A stretch of DNA of 64,000 nt from Colwellia sp. 20A7 (GTDB lineage: Bacteria; Pseudomonadota; Gammaproteobacteria; Enterobacterales; Alteromonadaceae): NCBI RefSeq assembly GCF_009832865.1, contig NZ_CP047130.1, positions 1,240,001 to 1,304,000 of the forward strand, read 5' to 3'. The notes under the pieces are model-generated. The model saw only the letters and a list, made by a program, of their open reading frames with translations. It made no database searches and had not been told where the DNA came from. Below, piece after piece: positions 28,511-38,453 of this stretch. Every line of letters starts with the position of its first letter. Position 1 is the first letter of the stretch. The translations under genes and the position numbers were made by a program.

Positions 28511-29452
28511 CTACATTTGCACTAACCTAGCAGCTTCTATTACCAAATGTCTGAACCATATATGGCTTGCATCATGATGAAGTAAAGGGCTCCATATCAT
28601 TTTTAATTCCATGTCAGGAATTTCAAATGGTGGTTTAACAATAATATAATTAGCATCGCTTTTATGTAACATAGCGGCTTTTGTTGGTAACGTAGCAATT
28701 AAGTTATCTTCAAAAGCAAGTTGCATGGCAACATGGTAGTTTCGAGTGAATACCTTTATGTCGCGTTTCTTTCCTAACCTTGCTAATGATTCATCAACCC
28801 AGCCAAGTTTTTGTACGTCGTTTGGATTCATTCCAACCCCAACACCAAAACCGGTTTTTGATACCCAAACATGTTTTGCTGCTAAGTAAGAATTCAAATT
28901 GAATTTAGTAACAATAGGATTATCAGCACTTACTAAGCAAGAAAAGGAATCACGCCAAATAGACTTTTGATGAAAGGATTGTGGAAGTTCATCAAAGCGG
29001 TTTATGGCCATATCGATTTTACCGGCTTCAACATCATGAAAGGTAACATCACTTGGTGTCATAATATCAATAGTGACATTAGGTGCTACTTTATTAAGAA
29101 GTTTTAATAACTTTGGTAGTAGGGTAGATGCCGCATAATCACTGGCCATAATGCGAAAAACGCGAGTACTATTCTGTTCGTTAAATTCTTCTTCGCCTTG
29201 CAATGTTTTTTCTAATTCAAGTAATATTTTTCTAATAGCTGGCGCTAGTGCTCTTGCTCTTTCAGTTGGAGACATACCGTCAGAAGTGCGTACTAGTATA
29301 GGGTCATTGAATAGCGTTCTTAGTCTTTTTAAGCCATTACTCATCGCAGGTTGAGTAATGTTAAGCTGACCAGCAGCGCGAGTAACATTCTTTTCTCTAA
29401 GTAGTACGTCTAAATAAATGAGTAAATTTAAATCAATTTTAGAAATATTCAT
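28511..29452 (-). CDS. LysR-type transcriptional regulator
   Basis: Regulator of the NodD/SyrM-like LysR branch, with an N-terminal helix-turn-helix (about 9-70: LNLLIYLDVLLREKNVTRAA, QPAMSNGLKRLR) and a substrate-binding domain. I place the start at the ATG at 29452 (MNISKIDLN), where family alignments usually begin; an in-frame ATG at 29479 would add nine residues. No ribosome site decides between them. It lies 112 bp upstream of lrgA on the same strand and divergent from aceA, so it could control lrgAB, aceA or both. Confidence 0.82.
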   Translation of the reverse strand: MNISKIDLNLLIYLDVLLREKNVTRAAGQLNITQPAMSNGLKRLRTLFNDPILVRTSDGMSPTERARALAPAIRKILLELEKTLQGEEEFNEQNSTRVFRIMASDYAASTLLPKLLKLLNKVAPNVTIDIMTPSDVTFHDVEAGKIDMAINRFDELPQSFHQKSIWRDSFSCLVSADNPIVTKFNLNSYLAAKHVWVSKTGFGVGVGMNPNDVQKLGWVDESLARLGKKRDIKVFTRNYHVAMQLAFEDNLIATLPTKAAMLHKSDANYIIVKPPFEIPDMELKMIWSPLLHHDASHIWFRHLVIEAARLVQM

Positions 29453-29792
29453 CAGTTTGATAGCTCTCTCTTGAATCATAATTTAAATGAATATAAGCTA
29501 ATTTTTATTCTTGTTCAATGATAAATAGTGATTATTTAGTATTATATTAAGAGAAATTAATATTAGGTGAACTTTAATGCATTGTATTTTAATACTTTAA
29601 TTATTTTAGATAAATGTAAAACATACTATTTCCTATGTGAATGGTGGTAATAGTAATTATATATTTCATAAATAGTGGCTAGTTGGTTATTATTTTTGTT
29701 GTCCGGTGTGGTTGCTTTCACAGCAAGTTACACTAACCTAATTTTAGTTATAGAATTTAGATTCATGTTAAATAAGACCATTGGAGAATATT
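29453..29792. other. divergent region between the LysR gene and aceA
   Basis: About 340 bp of very AT-rich DNA with no gene. It must hold the aceA promoter and that of the LysR gene. No operator was recognised with confidence. Confidence 0.4.
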
Positions 29793-31382
29793 ATGTCTAA
29801 TTATCAAAGCGCAATTGAAGCAGTTAAAGCAATAAAAGAAAAAGCAGGTTCATCTTGGGATCCTATTAATCCTGAATCAGTAGCCCGTATGAGAACACAA
29901 AACAGATTCAAAACTGGTTTAGAGATTGCTCAGTATACTGCAGATATTATGCGTGCTGATATGGCTGCATTTGATGCAGACAAGACTAAATATACACAAT
30001 CTCTAGGTTGTTGGCATGGTTTTGTTGGTCAACAAAAAATGATTTCTATCAAGAAACATTTTGACGGCAAAACTGATCGTCGTTATTTATACCTTTCTGG
30101 TTGGATGGTTGCTGCACTTCGCAGTGAGTTTGGTCCACTTCCTGATCAATCTATGCATGAAAAAACGTCTGTAGCTTCTTTAGTTGAAGAGCTTTATACA
30201 TTCTTACGTCAAGCTGATGCACGTGAACTAGGCGGCCTTTTCCGTGAGTTAGATGCAGCAGCAACAGAAAGCGAAAAAGCAGCAATTCAAGATCAAATTG
30301 ATAACTATGTAACACATGTTGTACCAATTGTTGCTGATATTGATGCTGGCTTTGGTAATGCTGAAGCGACTTATTTAATGGCTAAGCAAATGATTGAAGC
30401 CGGTGCTTGTGCACTTCAAATTGAAAACCAAGTAGCTGATGAAAAGCAATGTGGACATCAAGATGGTAAAGTTACTGTACCTCATGCTGATTTCCACGCG
30501 AAAATTCGTGCTTTACGCCATGCTTTCTTAGAGCTAGGTATCGACAATGGTTTAATTGTTGCTCGTACTGACTCTGAAGGTGCTGGTCTTACTAAAGAAA
30601 TCGCTGTTGTTAAAGAGCCTGGTGATTCTGGCGATATTTATAACTCTTTCTTAGATGTTGAAGAAATCGACGTAACTGATATGGCTGAAGGCGATGTTTG
30701 TTTCAACCGTGACGGTAAACTTGTTCGTCCTAAGCGTTTACCTTCTGGTTTATACCAATTCCGTCAAGGTACTGGCCATGAACGTTGTGTATTCGATTGT
30801 ATCGGTGCACTTAATGCAGGCGCAGATTTACTGTGGATTGAGACAGCAGTGCCAACTGTACACGAAATTGCAGGAATGATGGATGACGTTCGTAAAGTTC
30901 ATCCAGATGCTAAACTTGTATATAACAACTCACCATCTTTCAACTGGACGCTTAACTTCCGTCAACAGACTTACGATACAATGGTTGAAGAAGGTAAAGA
31001 CGTTTCTGCCTATGAACGCGCTGACTTAATGAGTGCTGAATACGACGAAACTGAACTATCTGCTGTTGCTGATGAGCGTGTTCGTACCTTCCAAGCAGAT
31101 ACTGCACGTGAAGCTAATGTGTTCCATCACTTAATTACGCTACCTACATACCATACAACGGCGTTGTCTGTTGATAACCTAGCTAAAGAATACTTTGGTG
31201 AGCAAGGTATGTTGGGTTATGTTAAGAAAGTTCAACGTGAAGAGATTCGTCAAGGCATTGCATGTGTTAAACATCAAAACATGTCAGGCTCTGATATGGG
31301 TGATGATCACAAAGAATACTTTGCTGGTGAGAATGCACTTAAAGCTGGTGGCGCGAAAAACACCTCTAACCAATTTAATTAA
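29793..31382 (+). CDS. aceA: isocitrate lyase
   Basis: Splits isocitrate into succinate and glyoxylate, the entry to the glyoxylate shunt. The 529 residues belong to the long bacterial subfamily (about 530 residues, against 434 in E. coli). The catalytic segment reads DEKQCGHQDGK, a KQCGH variant of the usual KKCGH, and the SLGCWHGF and WIETAVPT motifs are present. The ATG at 29793 is chosen because GGAG lies 6 bp before it; a TTG at 29781 is in frame but overlaps that ribosome site. It works with malate synthase G nearby. Confidence 0.96.
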   Translation: MSNYQSAIEAVKAIKEKAGSSWDPINPESVARMRTQNRFKTGLEIAQYTADIMRADMAAFDADKTKYTQSLGCWHGFVGQQKMISIKKHFDGKTDRRYLYLSGWMVAALRSEFGPLPDQSMHEKTSVASLVEELYTFLRQADARELGGLFRELDAAATESEKAAIQDQIDNYVTHVVPIVADIDAGFGNAEATYLMAKQMIEAGACALQIENQVADEKQCGHQDGKVTVPHADFHAKIRALRHAFLELGIDNGLIVARTDSEGAGLTKEIAVVKEPGDSGDIYNSFLDVEEIDVTDMAEGDVCFNRDGKLVRPKRLPSGLYQFRQGTGHERCVFDCIGALNAGADLLWIETAVPTVHEIAGMMDDVRKVHPDAKLVYNNSPSFNWTLNFRQQTYDTMVEEGKDVSAYERADLMSAEYDETELSAVADERVRTFQADTAREANVFHHLITLPTYHTTALSVDNLAKEYFGEQGMLGYVKKVQREEIRQGIACVKHQNMSGSDMGDDHKEYFAGENALKAGGAKNTSNQFN

Positions 31383-31402
31383 TCACTAATAGGTTAATCT
31401 TT

Positions 31403-31429
31403 AAAAAGCGATCTTCGGATCGTTTTTTT
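31403..31429 (+). terminator. rho-independent terminator of aceA
   Basis: CGATC-TTCG-GATCG hairpin with a UUCG tetraloop, flanked by AAAAA before and seven T after, 20 bp beyond the aceA stop codon. Confidence 0.88.
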
Positions 31430-31641
31430 GTGTCTGTAATTTGAGTATTACTATGATAGCAGGAAAAAGACTAAATTATTGCTGTGCTATTTAAGCAATA
31501 TAATTTTATGGCTTGTGTTAGAAAGTAGCTTTGCTTAACATCTTTTGGCGGTTTAGTTAATTACACTCGAAAGGTATTAATATGTGTTTATTTTTCAGAG
31601 GGAGAATAGAAGAGGGCAATAAGGAGGTAATTATTAATTTT
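31430..31641. other. intergenic region, nothing recognised
   Basis: AT-rich spacer between the aceA terminator and the inverted repeat behind the DUF481 gene. No ribosome-site-supported frame or motif was seen. Confidence 0.35.
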
Positions 31642-31696
31642 TTACAGTTACTATTATTTTATTTCATTTAGTTTAAGTAAATAATAGTAACTGTAA
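31642..31696 (-). repeat. perfect 18-bp inverted repeat downstream of the first DUF481 gene
   Basis: Arms 31642-31659 (TTACAGTTACTATTATTT) and 31679-31696 are exact reverse complements with a 19-base spacer. The element begins 34 bp after the stop of the minus-strand DUF481 gene. It may form a 3' hairpin in that mRNA. No T-run of terminator type follows. Confidence 0.65.
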
Positions 31697-31730
31697 TAAT
31701 AAAGCGTTAACTTATTAAAACCATATAAGG

Positions 31731-32513
31731 TTAGAAGTTATAAATTAACGTCATTGATGTTTCTGTATTTGTTTTTTCAAACTCAGGTTGAACTTCAGTG
31801 TCATAATCAATACTCAAAGCAAACTTAAGTTGTAAAGCATCAATTAACTGAGCGGTAATAGAGCTTTCAGATTTATAAACGCTGTTTTCACCAGACTCTG
31901 TTGCTTGTCTTGCTACGAAAAACTGTTTAAATTGAACATGCTCATTGAATTTGTGAGTATAAAGCGCTTGTGCTTGTATGATAAAGTTAGTACTACTTTC
32001 TGAAGGAACTGTATCTGTTGCACGAGTAACATCGTATGTAACACCAGGGCCGATATCAGCAAAAAATGATGACGTTTCGTTTTCAAACCAGTGACGACCC
32101 CAACCTGCAGAGAAAGAGCCTTGAGATTCATAACCGCTGAACTTATCTTGTTGATAAGAAAGGTTACCGTAAAGATAATTTTTACCTTCTTCACCGATAG
32201 TGTAATTTGTTTGAGTTAAAATATCCCATTTGTTGTCTGTGGTTTCAAACTCGTCATTACCTTCGTCATCTTCTGTTTCTAATTTTTTAGCTAAAATATT
32301 GAAAGCAAGAGTAGAACGCCATTTGTCTTTTTCGTATCCAAGGTTAAAAGCCGCTTTAACATCAGCGCTCTTAGTATTACCTGTCTTATATAAAAAACCT
32401 AATTCAGCTGATGCTGTATAAGGTGATTTTGCTTCAGCCATATCTTCTGCTGCCACGGTATAAGATAGTAGTGGTAATATACATAAAGTTGAAAGTGCTA
32501 ATTTATGGTTCAT
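31731..32513 (-). CDS. DUF481 outer-membrane protein, copy A
   Basis: A 260-residue predicted outer-membrane beta-barrel of the DUF481 (YdiY, salt-induced) family: signal peptide (about 1-22, ending TVAA), the opening strand ASAELGFLYKTGNTKSADVK, alternating amphipathic strands and a C-terminal aromatic residue (LIYNF) typical of barrel insertion. It is closely similar to the next gene (TGNT, FETTDNKW, GWGRHW and IGPG motifs shared). An AAGGAAAAACT ribosome site precedes its ATG. Physiological role unknown. Confidence 0.85.
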   Translation of the reverse strand: MNHKLALSTLCILPLLSYTVAAEDMAEAKSPYTASAELGFLYKTGNTKSADVKAAFNLGYEKDKWRSTLAFNILAKKLETEDDEGNDEFETTDNKWDILTQTNYTIGEEGKNYLYGNLSYQQDKFSGYESQGSFSAGWGRHWFENETSSFFADIGPGVTYDVTRATDTVPSESSTNFIIQAQALYTHKFNEHVQFKQFFVARQATESGENSVYKSESSITAQLIDALQLKFALSIDYDTEVQPEFEKTNTETSMTLIYNF

Positions 32514-32600
32514 AGTTTTTCCTTTTCAATGATGAGTCATTTTGTGCGGATATAAAAAACCGCTATTAATTATGTGTAATTTGTTTAATTTTTTAAAATA

Positions 32601-33461
32601 TTAGAAGCTATAGACTAATGTTGCGGCTGTTTGAGTATCAAAATTCTTCTGTTCTTCATCTACATTGGTGTTGTAGCCTAAGGTAATCGTAAATTTTAAT
32701 TGCAGCGTAGAAATTAGTTTTGTTGTGATTATTGTTTCTGATTTGTAAATACTATTTTCATCTGTATCAAGTGCTTGCTTAGCACTTAAATATTCTTTGA
32801 ATTCAATGTGTTCACCAATTCTTCGTATATACAACGCTTGTAATTGAACAATAAACGTATCTGCGGTTAATTGTGGATCGGTATCGGTTGCTTTGTATAA
32901 ATCGCGTTTATAACCTGGGCCTATATCTCCCCAAAGCGAGGCTTCGTTACTCCTATACCAGTGACGACCCCAACCCGTTGATATGGAGCTTTGGTTATCA
33001 AAACTACTAAATTCATTTTCTTCATACCAAATGTTGCCATAGATATAATTTTGTTCTTCATTATCTAAGTTGTAGTTTGTTTGTGAAGATACAGTCCATT
33101 TGTTATCGGTTGTTTCAAAATGTGTATCACCATTATCATAGACAACATCTGATTTTTTTAATAACAAATCGATATTCAATAAACTTAACCAGGCACTTTT
33201 TTCAAAACGAAAATCTAACCCTGTTTTTACATCACCGCTATTAGTATTACCCGTTTTGTAAAGGAATCCCAGCTCAATTGAACCAGTAAAAAGAGGGGGA
33301 GTTCTAATGTTGCTAGATGTATCAGGAGTTTCTAAGCTAAATAGAATGTCAGCTGCTGTTGCACTTGATGTGTCAGGCTTCGTTTTTTGAAAATTACTTC
33401 CTTGTGCATAAGTACTAACAGATAAATACAAAAATGATATCACAATAAGTAAACGGGACAT
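32601..33461 (-). CDS. DUF481 outer-membrane protein, copy B
   Basis: Paralogue of the preceding barrel, 286 residues: signal peptide (about 1-19, ending TYAQG), a 40-residue extra Ser/Thr-rich stretch, then SIELGFLYKTGNTNSGDVKT and a barrel ending LVYSF. The shared core indicates tandem duplication followed by divergence; the 87-bp gap suggests both may be cotranscribed, copy B first. Confidence 0.85.
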   Translation of the reverse strand: MSRLLIVISFLYLSVSTYAQGSNFQKTKPDTSSATAADILFSLETPDTSSNIRTPPLFTGSIELGFLYKTGNTNSGDVKTGLDFRFEKSAWLSLLNIDLLLKKSDVVYDNGDTHFETTDNKWTVSSQTNYNLDNEEQNYIYGNIWYEENEFSSFDNQSSISTGWGRHWYRSNEASLWGDIGPGYKRDLYKATDTDPQLTADTFIVQLQALYIRRIGEHIEFKEYLSAKQALDTDENSIYKSETIITTKLISTLQLKFTITLGYNTNVDEEQKNFDTQTAATLVYSF

Positions 33462-33761
33462 TTTAAGATCTTTTTAGTTTGAAGTATTATATCTAAGCTG
33501 CATAAGCACCTTAGAACCAATTAAAAGTAGATTTATAAGCAAACATACAAATGTGGCGTCACTGCGGCTAAATCAAAACTTTAAAAGAGCTCATTATAAA
33601 GAAGTTTTGATTAATTTAAAGTAGGTTTTGATGTTTAATAGCAATTCGATTAATTTTATTGCTAATTCACTGCTATTTCAGTGATCTTATAATCAGGTAA
33701 GTTTGTTTTCTAATAAGTATAGATGTGTGATTAATTCTTCGAATGGGGTGATTTTTTACAT
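33462..33761. other. intergenic region upstream of DUF481 copy B
   Basis: About 300 bp, AT-rich, holding the promoter of the DUF481 pair. The class II aldolase gene ends on its far side. No other feature recognised. Confidence 0.35.
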
Positions 33762-33783
33762 AAAAAAAGGGCCTAAGCCCTTT
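33762..33783 (-). terminator. rho-independent terminator of the class II aldolase gene
   Basis: On the minus strand AAAGGGC-TTAG-GCCCTTT is followed by a run of T, 55 bp after the fbaA stop codon. Confidence 0.85.
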
Positions 33784-33838
33784 AAATAAATTCTTTATTA
33801 ACAAGGACTTTATTACCTAAGTCCTAGCATTAATTATT

Positions 33839-34903
33839 CTATTTTATTAATGCGTTTAACTTACCTGCTTGATATAAATCAAACATGCTATCAAGGCTGA
33901 TAGGTTTTATTTTACTTGCATTACCTGCGGTATTAAATGCTTCATAACGAGCAACACAAATATCAGACATTGCTTTGGTTGTTTCGGCTAAAAATTTACG
34001 TGGATCAAATTCACTTGGGTTATGCGCTAGAAAACGTCGAGTCGCGCCCGTTGAAGCTAATCGTAAATCAGTATCTATATTAACCTTACGTACACCGTTT
34101 TTAATGCCTTCTTGAATTTGTTCAACAGGTACACCATAAGTTTCCGGGATATTACCACCATATTCATTAATAATAGCTAACCATTCTTGTGGTACAGAAG
34201 ATGAACCATGCATAACTAAATGTGTATTAGGAATACGTGCATGAATAGCTTTGATTCGATCAATAGCTAAAATATCACCTGTTGGTGGACGAGTGAATTT
34301 GTATGCACCATGCGATGTACCGCAGGCTATAGCTAAGGCATCTACTTGTGTTTTTTGTACAAAGTCAGCGGCTTCTTCAGGGTCTGTTAACATTTGTTCA
34401 AGGGTTAACTTACCAACAGCACCAATGCCATCTTCTTCACCAGCTTCACCTGTTTCTAATGAACCTAAACAACCTAGTTCACCTTCAACTGATACACCAC
34501 AAGCATGAGCCATTTCTACGGTTCTACGTGTTACATCAACATTATATTCATAACTGCTTGGTGTTTTACCGTCATCCATTAAAGAGCCATCCATCATTAC
34601 AGATGAAAAACCTAATTGAATTGAACGTTGGCAAACGCTTGGTGACGTACCATGATCTTGATGCATAACTACTGGAATATGAGGAAACTCTTCAATAGCT
34701 GCTAGAATCAAATGCCGTAAAAATGGGGCTCCAGCATATTTACGTGCGCCTGCCGATCCTTGAAGAATTACAGGACTGTCCGTTTTGTCTGCTGCAATCA
34801 TAATTGCGCGCACTTGCTCTAAATTATTTACATTAAATGCAGGAATGCCATAGTTGAATTCAGCTGCATGATCTAGCATTTGACGCATTGAAATTAAAGC
34901 CAT
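33839..34903 (-). CDS. fba: class II fructose-bisphosphate aldolase
   Basis: Zinc-dependent aldolase that interconverts fructose 1,6-bisphosphate with DHAP and glyceraldehyde 3-phosphate. The 354 residues match the class II type B (CbbA-like) subfamily: [12 protein letters not shown] start, zinc ligands in [29 protein letters not shown] and VMHGSSSVP. An AGGAG ribosome site fixes the ATG. It lies 296 bp downstream of an unrelated class I aldolase. A palindrome is present upstream at 35009. Confidence 0.96.
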   Translation of the reverse strand: MALISMRQMLDHAAEFNYGIPAFNVNNLEQVRAIMIAADKTDSPVILQGSAGARKYAGAPFLRHLILAAIEEFPHIPVVMHQDHGTSPSVCQRSIQLGFSSVMMDGSLMDDGKTPSSYEYNVDVTRRTVEMAHACGVSVEGELGCLGSLETGEAGEEDGIGAVGKLTLEQMLTDPEEAADFVQKTQVDALAIACGTSHGAYKFTRPPTGDILAIDRIKAIHARIPNTHLVMHGSSSVPQEWLAIINEYGGNIPETYGVPVEQIQEGIKNGVRKVNIDTDLRLASTGATRRFLAHNPSEFDPRKFLAETTKAMSDICVARYEAFNTAGNASKIKPISLDSMFDLYQAGKLNALIK

Positions 34904-35008
34904 TGATTACTCCTAATATTAGCCAGTTAAATTTTTGAATTTTAAGGTGTGTTTTTACTGTTTATGAATAATTATTTTTATAACAAACAGTTTTAATAAA
35001 GAAATTAT

Positions 35009-35026
35009 AACAGTATTTATACTGTT
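35009..35026. promoter_or_regulatory. 18-bp palindrome upstream of the class II aldolase gene
   Basis: AACAGTATTTATACTGTT, arms AACAGTA and TACTGTT, 105 bp before the ATG. Operator-like in size and symmetry; the regulator is unknown. A second inverted repeat (AAGTTAACC at 35147, GGTTAACTT at 35170) lies closer to the class I aldolase stop codon and may be its terminator hairpin. Confidence 0.4.
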
Positions 35027-35199
35027 CAGGCAGTAAAAGTTGTTGTTTTGATGGTTTGGCTGAAAATACGGGGTTGATGCTAGGAATTTACTAGAAAAGT
35101 AGTTGAAAAATAAGTAATATTAGGTGGTTATTGTCAATATGTGTGAAAGTTAACCATACTATTGGGTAGGGTTAACTTACTTCGAAGTTCGCTTAATAA

Positions 35200-36105
35200 C
35201 TAGGTTTTTGAAGCGTTATAAATACTTTCTATTGCGGTATTTAATATTGTTGTAAATTCTTCTTCTGATTGTTTCGCGCTAAGACCTTGAGTTAACGCAC
35301 GAGAAAAACTAGCAATCATTTTAGGATTAGCTGCAACTTTTTTATTGGCTTGTTCTCGATCGTAACCACCTGATAATGCTACTACTTTGATCGTGTTTTT
35401 ATGGTTAATACAGGTGTCGTAAAAATCATCAGTATTAGGTAATGTTAGTTTAAGCATGACTTTTTTATCGTCAGGTAATTTATCTAGTTCGTGCAATAAT
35501 GCTGATTTAAGTAACGCTTCGGCTGCTGATTTTTCAGGGCTATTAATATCAATTTCAGGCTCTATTATTGGAGTTAAACCTTTTGCTAATATTTGTTTAG
35601 CAATTTCAAATTGTTGAGCAACAACATCATTAATACCTTGTTGATTAGCTAACTTTATTACAGAGCGCATTTTTGTTCCAAAAACACCTTGAGAAACAGC
35701 TTTATCAAGTAATGAGTCTAGCTCAGGAATGGCTTTCATTAACTGCACATTATTTTTCTCTTCACAAAGCCCTTTATCTACTTTAAGAAAAGGAACAACT
35801 TGTTTGTCTTCCCACAAGTATTGCGCTGCAGGTTTACCTGAAAATTCTCTATCTAACGTATTTTCGAATAATATAGCACCCAAAATACGTGTGCCGGTGA
35901 AAGCTGAATTGGTCACTATACGAGTGCGCATTTGATGTACTAAATCGTACATTTGTTCGTCATTAGAGAACTCATTCTCTTCTATGCCGTATAAAGCTAA
36001 TGCTTTTGGTGTACTACCGCCACTTTGATCCAGTGCGGCGATAAATCCATTTTCAGTGATAACCTTTGTAAGCATTGATGCCATACTTGAAGCACTTAAA
36101 GCCAT
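35200..36105 (-). CDS. class I fructose-bisphosphate aldolase (bacterial type)
   Basis: Schiff-base aldolase of 301 residues, metal-independent. Motifs: ALDQSGGSTPKAL near residue 24, VPFLKVDKGL, FGTKMRSVIK (candidate Schiff-base region), IIEPEIDI and VVALSGGYDR. This is the short form also found in staphylococci, distinct in fold details from the class II enzyme next door. An AAGGAGAA ribosome site precedes the ATG. It lies downstream of pgk, separated by two hairpins. Confidence 0.92.
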   Translation of the reverse strand: MALSASSMASMLTKVITENGFIAALDQSGGSTPKALALYGIEENEFSNDEQMYDLVHQMRTRIVTNSAFTGTRILGAILFENTLDREFSGKPAAQYLWEDKQVVPFLKVDKGLCEEKNNVQLMKAIPELDSLLDKAVSQGVFGTKMRSVIKLANQQGINDVVAQQFEIAKQILAKGLTPIIEPEIDINSPEKSAAEALLKSALLHELDKLPDDKKVMLKLTLPNTDDFYDTCINHKNTIKVVALSGGYDREQANKKVAANPKMIASFSRALTQGLSAKQSEEEFTTILNTAIESIYNASKT

Positions 36106-36205
36106 GTAATTCTCCTTCAGGTTTGAGCTCGATTTTACGTTAAGCTCAGTTAGTTTGGGTGCGTTAACTTACTCATTTTTTGTATAGACTGCTGAGTATA
36201 GTTGA

Positions 36206-36302
36206 TTGTATTCATTCTTTAGCAATTAAGCCTAATTGCTAAAGAATGAATACAAGTAGCAAACTTCATCGCAAATAGATTGCTTTGGAAGTTCGCTACT
36301 TG
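36206..36302. repeat. two adjoining long hairpins between pgk and the class I aldolase gene
   Basis: Hairpin 1 has perfect 23-bp arms, 36206-36228 and 36233-36255, around a 4-base loop (AGCC). Hairpin 2 overlaps its edge: CAAGTAGCAAACTTC (36253-36267) pairs with GAAGTTCGCTACTTG (36288-36302) with one mismatch. They begin a few bases after the pgk stop codon (36310) on the minus strand. They could be a strong terminator or processing site, or a small palindromic repeat element. Confidence 0.75.
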
Positions 36303-36309
36303 AAAGTAC

Positions 36310-37488
36310 TTATTGGTCTTTGGCTCTTTGTTCTAAAATTTCTACAGCAGGTAATTTTTTACCTTCTAAGAATTCTAAGAAAGCTCCACCACCAGTAGAA
36401 ATATAAGATACTCTATCTTTAATATTGTATTTATCTACTGCTGCTAATGTATCGCCACCGCCTGCAATTGAAAAGGCAAAGCTATCAGCTATTGCGTTAG
36501 AAATAACTTCAGTGCCTTTAGCAAAAGCATCTATTTCAAATACGCCAACAGGGCCGTTCCATAAAATAGTACCGGCTGTTTTTATTATTTCAGCAACTTT
36601 AGCTGAGGTTTCAGGGCCGTAATCGATAATATCATCTTGCGCATCTACGTTTGATGATGCTTTAATTTCAGTTACTGAATCATGCTTCCAATCGCTAAAA
36701 CCATCACGAGTTACCGTTACATCATCAGCAAATATTATTTCTGTTTGCTTACAAAGGCGTTGCGCTTCAGGAATTAAATCTGGTTCATATAATGATTTAC
36801 CTACTTCGTTTCCAGCAGCGGCAACAAATGTATTTGAAATACCACCACCAACGACTATTGTGTCGGCTATTTTTGATAAAGCATCTAAAACAGTTAATTT
36901 AGTCGATACTTTTGAACCACCGACAATCGCAACTAATGGGCGGGCAGGGTTGTCTAATGCCTTAGCTAAAGCGGCTAACTCATTAACTAATAATGGGCCA
37001 CCACAAGCAATTGGTGCATACTTAGCGACACCATGAGTACTTGCTTGTGCGCGATGCGCAGTGCCAAAAGCATCCATTACAAACACATCACAAAGGTTTG
37101 CTAATTGCTTAGCTAAAGCATCATCATTTTCTTTTTCGCCTTTATTAAAACGAACATTTTCAAAAATAACAAGTTCACCTGAAGCTACTTCTACGCCTGA
37201 TAAATAATCTTTTACCAAACGTACAGGATAATTAATAGCGCCAGCTAAATAATCAGCAACAGGTTTAAGTGAGTACTTATCTTCATACTCTCCTTCAGTA
37301 GGACGGCCAAGGTGTGACATTACCATCACTTTAGCGCCTGCTTCTAAGGCTTGTATAATTGTTGGTAATGCAGCTTGTAAACGAGCATCAGAGGTAATTA
37401 TTCCATCTTGAACTGGCACGTTCAAATCTTCACGTATTAAAACGCGTTTATCTGTAAGTTCCACATCTGCCATTTTGATAATTGTCAT
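36310..37488 (-). CDS. pgk: phosphoglycerate kinase
   Basis: Glycolytic kinase transferring phosphate between 1,3-bisphosphoglycerate and ADP. The 392 residues are of normal length with [61 protein letters not shown] and GGGDTLAAV. In this gene the usual DFN of the RxDFNVP motif reads EDLNVP, as in other gammaproteobacteria. GGAG lies before the ATG. It sits upstream of class I aldolase; the more usual gap/epd and tkt partners are not in the window. Confidence 0.97.
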   Translation of the reverse strand: MTIIKMADVELTDKRVLIREDLNVPVQDGIITSDARLQAALPTIIQALEAGAKVMVMSHLGRPTEGEYEDKYSLKPVADYLAGAINYPVRLVKDYLSGVEVASGELVIFENVRFNKGEKENDDALAKQLANLCDVFVMDAFGTAHRAQASTHGVAKYAPIACGGPLLVNELAALAKALDNPARPLVAIVGGSKVSTKLTVLDALSKIADTIVVGGGISNTFVAAAGNEVGKSLYEPDLIPEAQRLCKQTEIIFADDVTVTRDGFSDWKHDSVTEIKASSNVDAQDDIIDYGPETSAKVAEIIKTAGTILWNGPVGVFEIDAFAKGTEVISNAIADSFAFSIAGGGDTLAAVDKYNIKDRVSYISTGGGAFLEFLEGKKLPAVEILEQRAKDQ

Positions 37489-37529
37489 TTCTACTCCAAA
37501 TAAATAATAATCTGTTTGACTAACACTGG

Positions 37530-38453
37530 TTAGTCGTTTTCTAATAAATCAGTTGTTTTTAATGAAAACTCTGCAAGTAAATCGTGAATGAATCGATTTA
37601 ACTCTCCTGCCATCAATGAAAAATCGGCGTCAAGTTTAGCAACAATATCGTCACCATCTATATCATCATTTTGCTCTTGAATTACGTCAAAAAATTTAAT
37701 ACGTTTAATAGATAAATCATCACAAAGTATAAAAGATAATGACTCATCCCATTCAAGGGCAACTTTTACCATGTATTTATCTGCATCTAAGTGAGACTTT
37801 ATTTCATCGCTATCTAAGTCTTGGTTTTTAACTCTGATGACAGCACCATCGTCACCTAATGCATTAAATTCAGCTTCCATACCTAATTGAAACTTAGGAC
37901 CTAAATCTTTCTTAACTAACCAATCTGTCATCGTTTCGTCAGCTTGAACATCAGGCTCTAAAGTAGTTACCGGAAGAGTGCCTAATACTTTACGAAGCAA
38001 AGCAAGTAAATCTTCTGCTTTTCCACGAGCACTTGCATTAATAACAATAATGTTATCTTTAGGACTAATATAGGCATGAGTATCTGAAATGCGAGAAAAA
38101 GCACGCGGTAGTAATTCAAAAACAATATCTTCTTTAAATTGTTCTTTTTCTTTTTTTGTTGCGCCACGACCTTGTTCTTGTTCAAGCAAAGCGATCTTTT
38201 CTTCGATCATATCTTTGATTACAGGGGCAGGTAATATTTTCTCTTCTTTTCGTGCACATATTAAGAAATTACCATTTGCACTATGTACACTGGTATCTCC
38301 ATGTTTTCCTAAGGCATTTACCCAGCCAAAGTGTGATACTTCTGTAGAGCCACAAGGAGTGAAAAGATGTTCACTCAGATGTTTTTCTAAATCTTCCTCT
38401 GAATGTTCAAATGGACGAGTAAAGGCGAAAAAATATAGGTTCTTAAACCACAT
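37530..38453 (-). CDS. rdgC: recombination-associated protein RdgC
   Basis: DNA-binding ring protein that modulates RecA-mediated recombination. The 307 residues have the family start [15 protein letters not shown] (start fixed by AGGATCC ribosome site) and conserved [17 protein letters not shown] and WLV motifs. Same strand as pgk with a 41-bp gap. Length matches E. coli RdgC (303). Confidence 0.95.
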   Translation of the reverse strand: MWFKNLYFFAFTRPFEHSEEDLEKHLSEHLFTPCGSTEVSHFGWVNALGKHGDTSVHSANGNFLICARKEEKILPAPVIKDMIEEKIALLEQEQGRGATKKEKEQFKEDIVFELLPRAFSRISDTHAYISPKDNIIVINASARGKAEDLLALLRKVLGTLPVTTLEPDVQADETMTDWLVKKDLGPKFQLGMEAEFNALGDDGAVIRVKNQDLDSDEIKSHLDADKYMVKVALEWDESLSFILCDDLSIKRIKFFDVIQEQNDDIDGDDIVAKLDADFSLMAGELNRFIHDLLAEFSLKTTDLLEND

